Below, piece after piece: positions 26,124 to 34,133 of a stretch of 64,000 nt of DNA. Positions within the stretch are counted from its first letter, which is position 1, and every line of letters begins with the position of its first letter. The notes below the pieces were generated by a model, which was not told the origin of the DNA, ran no database searches, and was given only the letters and a program-made list of their open reading frames with translations. A program made the position numbers and the translations under genes. This DNA is from BM520 sp964594665 (GTDB lineage Bacteria; Bacteroidota; Bacteroidia; Bacteroidales; BM520), in assembly GCA_964594665.1 (NCBI GenBank), contig CAZQNY010000001.1, forward strand, positions 1-64,000, read 5' to 3'.

Positions 26124-29100
26124 TTATTTCCAGCTATATGAAATCAATGATCCCCTTTGTTCATTAATTTTAACGTTTAGGTTCATTTCTATCTCCTGCT
26201 GCATTTCATCAACATGCGATATAACACCTACAATCCTGTTTTCTTTTTGTAGGTTTTTCAATGTGCGGAATACAACCTCCATGGCTTCTTTGTCCAAAGC
26301 GCCAAAACCTTCATCCAGGAAAAAGAAGTTATGGTCAGCACTGTTGCGGTGTTGAACGCTATCTGACAATGCAAGGGCTAACGACAGAGCACATTGAAAT
26401 GTTTGGCCTCCGGAGAGGGTCTTTACACTGCGCAGATTGCCGCCATTCATGAAGTCACGCACCAGAAATTCATTGTTTTCACCGAGCTCCAGTTTCAGAT
26501 GCTGCCCGGTAAGGTGTTGAAAGCGTTCATTGGCCTGACCCACAAGCTGGCTTAAATATACGGTACTGATGTAATTTACAAAGCCACTTCCACGGAATAA
26601 ACTGCGTAACAACGAAAGGTTCTCAAGTCGCTTTGACTTTGCCTCCAGGGTGTTATGTAAAACTTTGCCATGTTCAATGTTCTTCTCAAATGTTGTCAAT
26701 TGAATCTTTTGTCTGCCAATGAGCTGGTTTAACTGGTCTTTTTCATCCTCCAGCCTTGTTGTATCCCGGATCAGTGTATCGTGCTGTTGCTCGTCGTATT
26801 TTTTATCCCCGATTTCCTTTTTTGTCAACTCAAGTTTGCTGTTTATTACCAGAACCTCATCATTGTAATGTCTTACCTCCTCAAGGTAATTAATATAATT
26901 GTTTTCCTGATCAAGGATTTGTTGAATTTCACTTACCGACGAAAAATCACTGCCAGAAAACGCTTCTTCAAGCTTTATCCTTAGTTGCTCTTTTTCCTCT
27001 GAAATATTATGCAACTGCTTTTCTTCTTCCGAAATCACTCCTTCAATTTGATGAAGTGCTGAGCTTAACTGGTTTAGTTTGCTCTGGCTTTCGCTGTATC
27101 TGGCTTCGATACCTTCAACTTTTGATTTCAAATTTTTACTGTGAATAGAAAGAGCGTCGTATGTCATATATTCATAATCTTTAGGAAAAAAGGATTGATG
27201 CTGGTGTTTAAGGGTATCAATCTGTGCAGAATAACCGTGGATGGCTGTCTCAATGGAACTTAATTTTTCCTGTGCCCTCCGGAGTTTATTATTTGCTGCT
27301 TCATTTAAATTTGTTAATTCCTCCGCTTTGTCTGACAATTGTTGGATATTTTCTGCTTTTTTATGATAGCTTTCCTGCGCCTTATGCAATAATTCCGATG
27401 TGTTCCAGGGTTCAAATGCGAAAGCCGCATGATGAAGTTTGATTTGAGATTGTATACTCCGGAGGCGTTTTTGAGCTTCCAGATTTTGATTTTTAAGCCT
27501 CGTTATTAATTTATTTCCTTCATTTATTTCAATCTGCAATGCTTTTAGTGCTTCTGAGTCAGTTTTTAAAGATTCAAGGGTTTCCTTTGATCCCCTAATC
27601 TTTTGTTCTAAATCAGAAGATGTATTGTATCCGGGGTGGGAGAGAGCACCACACAACGGACAGGGCTCGCCTTCCTTCAGATCTGTGGCCAGATCACTGA
27701 TTTTTTTTTGCGTAAGAATATACTGATATTCGTTTTGAGCTTTCTCCAGGGCATTCTCAATACGTTGAATCTCCTCCTGTAGTGATTTGCCGGGGTTGTT
27801 TGAGGAGATACCTGAATTTTTAGAAATAACCGCTATGTTGTTTTCTAAATCCCTTATTTCCTGTTGATTATGTTCTACTTGTTCCTTATAGGGGTTGAGG
27901 CTTTCGGTTAATGATTGTGATTTGTTAAACCAGGCATCTGCCTTGTTTAGCATTTGAATGGACGGGAGATTGTTTTGCTCAATTTTGATTGTGTTTCTTA
28001 TCCCGGTGAGTGATGATTTACGTTCATTGATCTCTTTCTCCAGCTCTGATACAAATATTTTTGCTTTCGCAATTCTTTCTGTGTCGTTATCGTATTCAAG
28101 TTTTAGTTTTCTGATTTTGATAATGGCATCTGCCGACTCAGCTTCACGCATTATAGTTTCTTTTGACTGAAAAATATCAAATAATGAAGTATGCCTCCTG
28201 TTACACACGTCATAATTGCTTTTAAAATTGCGTTGCTTCTCTTTATTGCCCGTTAAGCTTTTTTGCAATGAGGTTACTTTATTCTCTGTTTTTTTTATCT
28301 CCTGAAGAAGAAATGCAAAAGTTGTATGGCAGGAGTCGTATCGTTGTATAAAGGCTTTTTTGTTGTCGATCTCATCGTTGCGAGCCATAAGTTCGCTATG
28401 TTTTATTTTTAAAACAGAAAGCGAATCAAAAAGCTTTTTAATATTGTTTAATTCATTGATTAATAAATTATTATCTGATATAGTTTTAATAATTACTTTA
28501 AGATTGTCTGTGGTTAGTTTGATGCTCTTTTTGATTTGTTTTACGGTTTCATCAGTAGGGATTTTCAACTCATCGAGTTGCCCGGACAGTTTATGAATTT
28601 CAGCCTGACAGACAGAATGCAGGGCATTAACAGGATCGGATAATTCAAACATATTAAGATCAAATAACTCGCGAATCATTTTTGTGCGATCACTTGTTGA
28701 GAGCATGATAAATTCCTGGAATTTCCCCTGAGGTATAATCACCGACCGTTTGAAGTTATCATAATCGAGACCAATAATATCTTCCAGCTCCTGCTGCGAT
28801 ATGGGAGTCCATTGATCATGGATGAGGCGATATGTCTGTCTGTCGTATTTTTTTACATCATCAAATCGTTTGGAATTCCGTCGGCCTGCAACGGTAGCTT
28901 TTAGCCTGATATCCCTGACAGAGAACAAAAAGTCAATAAACAGCTTATCAGACCGCAGGTTCATCATGTTATAGTTTCTGCCCTGATTGCCAATACGTTC
29001 TGTGCGTCCATACAAAGCAAAAATAATGGCCTCCAGTATAGTGGATTTTCCGCTTCCCACATGGCCAAAGATTCCAAATAGGCGGGCATCTGTTAATGGC

Positions 29101-29168
29101 TTAAAATCAATGGTTTGCTTTTCCTGGTACGAATATATGCCCTGGATGGTCAGTTTTTCCGGTATCAT
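26124..29168 (-). CDS. sbcC: Nuclease SbcCD ATPase subunit SbcC
   Basis: A 1014-residue SMC-like ATPase, the Rad50 counterpart. With SbcD it opens and degrades hairpins, palindromes and blocked DNA ends. The Walker A loop GHVGSGKST is at 35-43. Two long coiled coils flank a zinc hook CPLCG near residue 502. The ABC signature LSGGQ and the Walker B FFLDEGFGALD are near the C-terminus. The length is normal. The gene overlaps sbcD by 4 bp, so the subunits are made together. Confidence 0.95.
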   Translation of the reverse strand: MIPEKLTIQGIYSYQEKQTIDFKPLTDARLFGIFGHVGSGKSTILEAIIFALYGRTERIGNQGRNYNMMNLRSDKLFIDFLFSVRDIRLKATVAGRRNSKRFDDVKKYDRQTYRLIHDQWTPISQQELEDIIGLDYDNFKRSVIIPQGKFQEFIMLSTSDRTKMIRELFDLNMFELSDPVNALHSVCQAEIHKLSGQLDELKIPTDETVKQIKKSIKLTTDNLKVIIKTISDNNLLINELNNIKKLFDSLSVLKIKHSELMARNDEIDNKKAFIQRYDSCHTTFAFLLQEIKKTENKVTSLQKSLTGNKEKQRNFKSNYDVCNRRHTSLFDIFQSKETIMREAESADAIIKIRKLKLEYDNDTERIAKAKIFVSELEKEINERKSSLTGIRNTIKIEQNNLPSIQMLNKADAWFNKSQSLTESLNPYKEQVEHNQQEIRDLENNIAVISKNSGISSNNPGKSLQEEIQRIENALEKAQNEYQYILTQKKISDLATDLKEGEPCPLCGALSHPGYNTSSDLEQKIRGSKETLESLKTDSEALKALQIEINEGNKLITRLKNQNLEAQKRLRSIQSQIKLHHAAFAFEPWNTSELLHKAQESYHKKAENIQQLSDKAEELTNLNEAANNKLRRAQEKLSSIETAIHGYSAQIDTLKHQHQSFFPKDYEYMTYDALSIHSKNLKSKVEGIEARYSESQSKLNQLSSALHQIEGVISEEEKQLHNISEEKEQLRIKLEEAFSGSDFSSVSEIQQILDQENNYINYLEEVRHYNDEVLVINSKLELTKKEIGDKKYDEQQHDTLIRDTTRLEDEKDQLNQLIGRQKIQLTTFEKNIEHGKVLHNTLEAKSKRLENLSLLRSLFRGSGFVNYISTVYLSQLVGQANERFQHLTGQHLKLELGENNEFLVRDFMNGGNLRSVKTLSGGQTFQCALSLALALSDSVQHRNSADHNFFFLDEGFGALDKEAMEVVFRTLKNLQKENRIVGVISHVDEMQQEIEMNLNVKINEQRGSLISYSWK

Positions 29169-30382
29169 GATTTCTTTGCAATAACTTCCTGAAATAGTGT
29201 TGTTAATTCTTTATTCGGCTTTTGTCCTGTTCGGCTTTCGAAAAATGATTCAAAAAGGCTTTCAATTCCCTGTGACAAGTCAATACTGTGTGGCCCGCTG
29301 CCTGCCGATATATCTGTTTTGATGTTTGGAATAATCGTAACTATACCGTCATGCGCATTTTCAAGGCTTTTTTTCTCTTCAGCAGAGATGTAGTTTTCGG
29401 TGAAAATTGTCAGTTCAATAAGCGCATCGTTATAGTGCGATAATTCTGTTAAAGCCTCTTCAACAGAATTACAGCTAAGCCTTACAAGTGGTTTGCCGTT
29501 TGTTAAAGGGATTTCAGTAAATACTGGGCTTTCCGGTGACGTAAAATCAACAATGGAAACCGATTTTTTTTGACCTGCTTCGCTAAAGCTATAGGCTAAC
29601 GGGGTTCCTGAGTATCGTATTTTATGTTTATTTCCATCGGTAAAAAAAGCGCGGTGTAAATGGCCGAGTGCAGTATAATGGATTTGTTCCGGTACAGCTT
29701 CAGTGAATATGGCCTGAACGCCACCGGCATGAAGAATAGGTTTTTCATCCTCTGGTTCTTCAGGCAATTCTGCACCTCTTGGAATCATAAAAACATGGGC
29801 TATCAGTAGATTGACCCCTGCTTTATCGCAATATTTTCCGGCAAGTTTATGCCAGTGGTTTTGCAGGATGTCTCTGAACTGTTGTTCCTTGTTTTCACTG
29901 TCCAGAATTGTTTTCAAGCGGTACTCGTTGGCATAAGGTGTCAAAAGTAACCTTAATGGTGTATCACATCCCGGTATTTGTAGTTCGCAAAAGCCGTTAT
30001 CAGTTTTTGTGACTTTCATTCCAGTTTCAAGCTCAAAGGCTTGAATTTTTGTATTTGGGTTACCGATTAGCAAAATGCCGCATTCCCTTGCCAGTTCTTC
30101 CGGGGCTTCAATGCGATCGGGAGAGTCGTGATTTCCGGCGATAACAATTACTGCCCGCCTGCCGTTGTCTGACAAACGTTTTACGGTGCCATAAAATAGC
30201 TGCATGGCCTCTGTGGAAGGATTAAAAGTATCAAAAATATCGCCGGCGATAACCACGGCATCCACTTGCCAATCGTTTGCAATATGACATATCTCATCGA
30301 GAATGAGACGCTGCTCGGGAAGTCTTGAAAAGGCATACAACCGTTTGCCTATATGCCAGTCTGAAGTATGTAAAATCTTCAT
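29165..30382 (-). CDS. sbcD: Nuclease SbcCD subunit SbcD
   Basis: A 405-residue Mn-dependent nuclease, the Mre11 counterpart. Metallophosphatase motifs in order: HTSDWHIGK (5-13), AGDIFDTFN, AGNHDSPDR, and GHLHRAF. A C-terminal capping domain follows. It begins 36 bp after the receiver-kinase gene and in the same direction. No terminator or consensus promoter is visible in that gap, so read-through from the sensory operon upstream is likely. Confidence 0.94.
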   Translation of the reverse strand: MKILHTSDWHIGKRLYAFSRLPEQRLILDEICHIANDWQVDAVVIAGDIFDTFNPSTEAMQLFYGTVKRLSDNGRRAVIVIAGNHDSPDRIEAPEELARECGILLIGNPNTKIQAFELETGMKVTKTDNGFCELQIPGCDTPLRLLLTPYANEYRLKTILDSENKEQQFRDILQNHWHKLAGKYCDKAGVNLLIAHVFMIPRGAELPEEPEDEKPILHAGGVQAIFTEAVPEQIHYTALGHLHRAFFTDGNKHKIRYSGTPLAYSFSEAGQKKSVSIVDFTSPESPVFTEIPLTNGKPLVRLSCNSVEEALTELSHYNDALIELTIFTENYISAEEKKSLENAHDGIVTIIPNIKTDISAGSGPHSIDLSQGIESLFESFFESRTGQKPNKELTTLFQEVIAKKS

Positions 30383-30417
30383 AGTAAATATTAAACAAAA
30401 AAGCGGATGAAAAATAA

Positions 30418-31587
30418 CTACTCCGGAAGGGTAAACCAGAAACAGGAGCCTTTACCTTCTTCCGATTCAAAACCTATCGTTCCATCATGGACAGTGATAA
30501 TTTTTTTTGCAATTGCAAGTCCAAGGCCTGTACTGCTTTCTCCTGCTGTTGGGCGTGTGCTTGACCGATAGAAGGGCGTAAACAGCCCTTCCTGCTCATC
30601 TTTTTTTATCCCGGTGCCATAATCTTTTACCCGTGTAAGTACCTTCCCGTTGCTTTTAATACATGATATTTTTATTTTCCCTTCAGGATATGAGTATTTT
30701 ATAGCATTACTGATTAGATTAGTCAGAACCTGCTCTATTAATTGTTTATCAATAAGCAATTCACCAAGGGTAGGGTCAATGTCAGCAGTTATGGAAATAT
30801 GCTTTTGTTTGGAGAAAATGGTATTAAATTCAATGGTTTTATTAACCAAAGCAGCGTAATTAACAGGTTCAGCTTTGGTATCAAGATTTCCGGTTTCGAT
30901 TTTGGAGATGTCGAGCAGGTTGTTAATCATCTCCAGTGAGAAATCACATCGTTCTTCAATAATCTTCAGATATTTTATTTTAAGATTATCGGGTAAGGTA
31001 TTAAGTTCCGCTGCAATAAGGTTTGCAAGGCTTGAAGCAACACCAATGGGGTTTCTGAGGTCATGAGCAGCAGTACGTAAAAATCGGTTTTTCTCCTTAT
31101 TTAATTCCTGAAGATGTTCATTTGCATTCTCAAGCTCCTTTGTACGCTCGTTAACAAGATGATCCAGTTTTTCATTATGTTTCTTTAACTCTTGCATTAA
31201 GGTTCTGTTGGAATGCATAAGGTTGTATTTTTCAAAGGCTTCATCGATAATCAACTCAAGCTCTACAGGATTCCAGGGCTTCTGAATGTAGCGGTATATG
31301 CTTCCAGTGTTTATGGCGTCAATAACTGCCTCAAGATCAGTGTATCCGGTAATTAAAAGTCGGATTGTATCCGGATGATTGCTTTTTAATAATCCAAAAA
31401 GTTCAACGCCTGAAAGCTCAGGCATACGTTGATCGGAGAGCACAACCTGTATATCATTGTTATTCATTATATCAATGGCTTCCCTTGGATCATTGCATGT
31501 CAATACATTATACTTACGACGTAATTGTCGTCGCAGCGTATTTAGTATTTCAACTTCATCATCAATAAGCAGTATATTATTCTTCAT
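30418..31587 (-). CDS. Receiver-histidine kinase fusion (REC-HisKA-HATPase)
   Basis: A 389-residue soluble protein with a receiver domain at the N-terminus (2-118; acid pocket DD at 9-10, phospho-acceptor D52 in LSDQRMP, T80, K103 in YIQKPW). A coiled coil follows (about 125-165), then a histidine kinase with H175 in AAHDLRNP, N box NLISNAIKYS, and G boxes DYGTGI and GLGLAI. The YRYIQKPW motif resembles receivers of HD-GYP regulators. The order REC then kinase fits a step in a phosphorelay, where an incoming phosphate controls the kinase. The start at 31587 (MKNNILLIDDE) leaves a 4-bp gap to the preceding kinase gene; an upstream ATG at 31611 would overlap it. Output partner is not evident. 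Confidence 0.88.
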   Translation of the reverse strand: MKNNILLIDDEVEILNTLRRQLRRKYNVLTCNDPREAIDIMNNNDIQVVLSDQRMPELSGVELFGLLKSNHPDTIRLLITGYTDLEAVIDAINTGSIYRYIQKPWNPVELELIIDEAFEKYNLMHSNRTLMQELKKHNEKLDHLVNERTKELENANEHLQELNKEKNRFLRTAAHDLRNPIGVASSLANLIAAELNTLPDNLKIKYLKIIEERCDFSLEMINNLLDISKIETGNLDTKAEPVNYAALVNKTIEFNTIFSKQKHISITADIDPTLGELLIDKQLIEQVLTNLISNAIKYSYPEGKIKISCIKSNGKVLTRVKDYGTGIKKDEQEGLFTPFYRSSTRPTAGESSTGLGLAIAKKIITVHDGTIGFESEEGKGSCFWFTLPE

Positions 31588-31591
31588 AGTA

Positions 31592-32857
31592 TTATTGCTG
31601 TGGTATTTCAATAAATATTGTTGTTCCCTTTTTTTCAGTTGAATGGGCCCCGATTTTCCCCCTATGCAATTGTGTGATAATGGTGTGGGTAACCGCTAAA
31701 CCGAGTCCTGTGCCTTTTCCCGGCTCCCTGGTTGTGAAAAACGGATCAAAAATTTTATCAATAATTGTTGAATTTATGCCCTCTCCGGTATCCGAAATTG
31801 CTAATATAAGTCTTTTATCATCTTCTTTTGCTTCTATCACTATCTTCCCGTCAATATCTATTGCCGAAATACTGTTTAGCAGGATGTTCATAATCGCCTG
31901 GTTAAATTCTCCGGCATAGATTTTAAAATTTAATGTAGGGTCGATAGCTATATCTGTTTCAATTTTACGCTTCTTTAATTCCGGGTGAATCAACGACAAG
32001 GTGCTTTCGATGTTGTCTTTAATATTCACAACTTTTAACTGCGCCTGGTTTTTGCGGCTAAATTGATTTAAGTCGCGAACTATTTTCTGAATTCGTTTTA
32101 CTCCCTCTGATGCGCCGGCAAGCAATTCATTGTACTCTTCAATAGCTAAAGTTGTTTGATATTCTGTTTCAGCCTCTTCTGAAACATGTAATAAATCTTT
32201 ATCATGAAGGATGGCTTCCTTAACTTTTGAATATGTATTAACCACATCGTTGAAGTTAAGTTCAAGGTTATAGATATTCGATGCAATAAAGGAGAGTGGG
32301 TTATTGATTTCATGAGCCACGCCAGCCACAAGGTGCCCCAATGCATTCATTTTTTCTGATTGAACAAGCATGCTTTGGGCATCTTTTAACTGGTTGTGAG
32401 CTATTTCAAGCTTGCGTTTTTCAATCATCAACTGCCGCTGAAGGTTATTTATCTCTCTGTTTTGCGAAGCGATGTTTTCAGAATTCGTTTTTAAGTCAGA
32501 AATATTCACCGAACCGATAACAGCGATTTCATTATTTTCATAATACACCTCACCTTCCACCGTAAGCGCTATTTCTCCCGGTTCATAAAAATTAATTTTC
32601 CCCGTATATATTTTTTCGCCTTTTGCAGATTGAACAAGACTCAATATATCGGGAGTGGCATTTTCAAGTGTTGGTTTACCCCTGAATAATAAGCGAAACC
32701 CGGGGTTATTATACACCAGCGTTCCATCGGGTTTGAAAAGAGCAAAACAAAATGATGTGCTGGTTAGTACCCCTTGTAATAGTTTGGTCTTGTGCCTTAA
32801 TGCAACGTATTGATTGTTACTATTAATGTTGTGATTTTCCTGCATCAATCTCGTCAT
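31592..32857 (-). CDS. Soluble PAS-domain histidine kinase
   Basis: A 421-residue kinase with no membrane segment. Residues about 25-120 are PAS-like (FALFKPDGTLVYNNPGF), 125-170 a coiled coil, then H182 in GVAHEINNPL, a linker and an ATPase domain (N box NILLNSISAI, DTGEGI, FDPFFTTREPGKGTGLGL). The HEINNPL form is the HisKA type seen in NtrB-like kinases. It overlaps the 153-residue gene by 35 bp (23 bp if the second Met at 32845 is used), so it is translated with it. The soluble layout fits a kinase that takes its signal from a cytoplasmic partner such as the B12-binding protein encoded two genes upstream; that is inference. Confidence 0.9.
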   Translation of the reverse strand: MTRLMQENHNINSNNQYVALRHKTKLLQGVLTSTSFCFALFKPDGTLVYNNPGFRLLFRGKPTLENATPDILSLVQSAKGEKIYTGKINFYEPGEIALTVEGEVYYENNEIAVIGSVNISDLKTNSENIASQNREINNLQRQLMIEKRKLEIAHNQLKDAQSMLVQSEKMNALGHLVAGVAHEINNPLSFIASNIYNLELNFNDVVNTYSKVKEAILHDKDLLHVSEEAETEYQTTLAIEEYNELLAGASEGVKRIQKIVRDLNQFSRKNQAQLKVVNIKDNIESTLSLIHPELKKRKIETDIAIDPTLNFKIYAGEFNQAIMNILLNSISAIDIDGKIVIEAKEDDKRLILAISDTGEGINSTIIDKIFDPFFTTREPGKGTGLGLAVTHTIITQLHRGKIGAHSTEKKGTTIFIEIPQQ

Positions 32858-33284
32858 TACTTATCATTGTGAAAACAGGGATATTTATCTGCATCCAATA
32901 ATACAAAGGTGCAATCTGATTATATGATTCGGGATCGAGATGTTTTTTTATTAGTTCTATCCAACTATTAAGCTGCGCAGCCCAGTATATGGAACTAAAT
33001 CCGTGTGAGCGATAGGCTTTAAACACCCACAGTATTGTATCTACAAACACTTCCGGAGAATAGTGTACCAGTAGAGAATGGATAAAACGGGCATGATTAT
33101 GATGATTATCTTTCATCATCTCGATATTTGCTTCGTTAATCAATTCATTAAGGTCGTTACGAGCCAGAAAAGATTCATTAATCTCTGAGGTCATAATTTC
33201 AATTTTTTTCTCGTATGCCTCTGCAGCACTTTCGCTAACAGGAGCAATACTTCCTGCAGTTTCAATCAGATAATCTCTATTCAT
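32823..33284 (-). CDS. Unrecognised 153-residue helical protein of the B12-sensor operon
   Basis: I do not recognise the family. The sequence is predicted to be nearly all helical, with no signal peptide or membrane segment. It has a His-rich stretch (H61, H62, H64, H69, H74) followed by an aromatic, amphipathic helix region (ILWVFKAYRSHGFSSIYWAAQL, shown here only by its ends ILWVFK and YWAAQL) and a helix ending LYYWMQINIPVF. It overlaps the cobalamin-protein gene by 8 bp and the kinase gene by 35 bp, so it is almost certainly made in fixed ratio with both. It may link sensor to kinase or bind a cofactor through the His cluster; neither is shown. Confidence 0.75.
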   Translation of the reverse strand: MNRDYLIETAGSIAPVSESAAEAYEKKIEIMTSEINESFLARNDLNELINEANIEMMKDNHHNHARFIHSLLVHYSPEVFVDTILWVFKAYRSHGFSSIYWAAQLNSWIELIKKHLDPESYNQIAPLYYWMQINIPVFTMISNDEIDAGKSQH

Positions 33285-33924
33285 TAGTAAGGTTTTTGGT
33301 TATATATTCCTGTAAAGAAAACAGGTTTTCAATTATTATCAAATTTCTGGTATCCTGAAACAACTGCTTTCCTCCATGGCGGAATGCCTGACCGCCGGCC
33401 AGAATAATTATATCAGGCAATGCATTCGTTATTTCAGTTGCCATTTTTCGTAAAACGGCCATATTGAAATAGATACTTGCGGAAAGGGCTATAACAGAAG
33501 GATTTATTGTTTTGGCATATCGGATAAGTTCCTTTGTGGGAGTATTGGAGCCAAGAAAGTGGGTGCTCCAGCCAACGGATTCAAACATGTCTGCAACCAT
33601 TTTTATACCTACCTGATGATATTCATTTTCAACACAACCCAGCAGAATTGTTTTATCGGTGCGCTTTTCAGAAATAATATAGTGAATAAGAAAATTCATC
33701 ACATCTTCTGTTACTGCTGTCGCAACATGCTCCTGCGCAACAGAGATAACATTTGTTTCCCATAATTCTCCAACACGATATAAAGAGGGCTTAATTATAT
33801 TTTCATATGCGGAAGTTACCATATTGCCCTGCTTGATATAGGTATCAATTATTTTAAGTGCCTGATGTTTATCAGGTGCCAGCAAAGCATCAAGATAGCT
33901 GTTTTGTAGTTCTGTTGTGTCCAT
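33277..33924 (-). CDS. Stand-alone cobalamin-binding protein with photoreceptor motif
   Basis: A 215-residue protein made only of a helical cap (about 5-85) and a Rossmann B12-binding domain (about 90-205). The cap holds W55-x9-E65-H66, the W-x9-E-H motif that covers the adenosyl group in CarH/LitR light sensors. The B12 domain has all three landmarks at canonical spacing: E101-x-H103-x-x-G106 (lower axial His), 41 residues to S148-x-S150, then 26 residues to G177-G178. There is no MerR-type DNA-binding domain. This suggests a sensor of light and adenosylcobalamin that acts through protein contacts, in line with the two kinase genes that follow in the same operon. A corrinoid methyl-carrier protein is the main alternative, but no methyltransferase gene is adjacent. 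Confidence 0.88.
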   Translation of the reverse strand: MDTTELQNSYLDALLAPDKHQALKIIDTYIKQGNMVTSAYENIIKPSLYRVGELWETNVISVAQEHVATAVTEDVMNFLIHYIISEKRTDKTILLGCVENEYHQVGIKMVADMFESVGWSTHFLGSNTPTKELIRYAKTINPSVIALSASIYFNMAVLRKMATEITNALPDIIILAGGQAFRHGGKQLFQDTRNLIIIENLFSLQEYITKNLTNE

Positions 33925-33928
33925 TACC

Positions 33929-33977
33929 TTTTGAATTCATGTATATGGTTTTACAATATACAAATATTTTGAATTCA
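33929..33977. repeat. Pair of 11-base repeats before the B12-sensor gene
   Basis: ttttgaattca occurs at 33929-33939 and again at 33967-33977. The core ttgaattcaa is nearly palindromic, so the pair can also be read as an inverted repeat. The two copies flank the likely promoter region of the sensor operon at 38-bp spacing, which suggests an operator. No perfect TAnnTTTG box is present; aatatttg on the minus strand (33961-33968 on plus as caaatatt) is the closest. Confidence 0.4.
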
Positions 33978-34030
33978 ATACTTGCAGGCAGGCATAGATT
34001 TACTATTATTTTTCTGAATACAAAATACTG

Positions 34031-34067
34031 AAAAAAAAATAGACCGCTCCGAGGAGATCGGAGACGG
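34031..34067 (-). terminator. Rho-independent terminator of glnN
   Basis: On the minus strand the arms ccgtctccga and tcggagcgg form a stem with one mismatch around a five-base loop, followed by tcta and eight or more T. It lies about 67 bases after the glnN stop. Confidence 0.85.
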
Positions 34068-34133
34068 CCCAATAAACCCACAAAACCAATATGAACGTCA
34101 GACCAAAGGACCTGGCCTGCGTCATCGCTATGA

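Noticed and set aside
30382..30418. A separate promoter for sbcD in the 36-bp gap
   Set aside because: T-rich stretches exist, but none fits TAnnTTTG, and no -33 element lies at the right distance.
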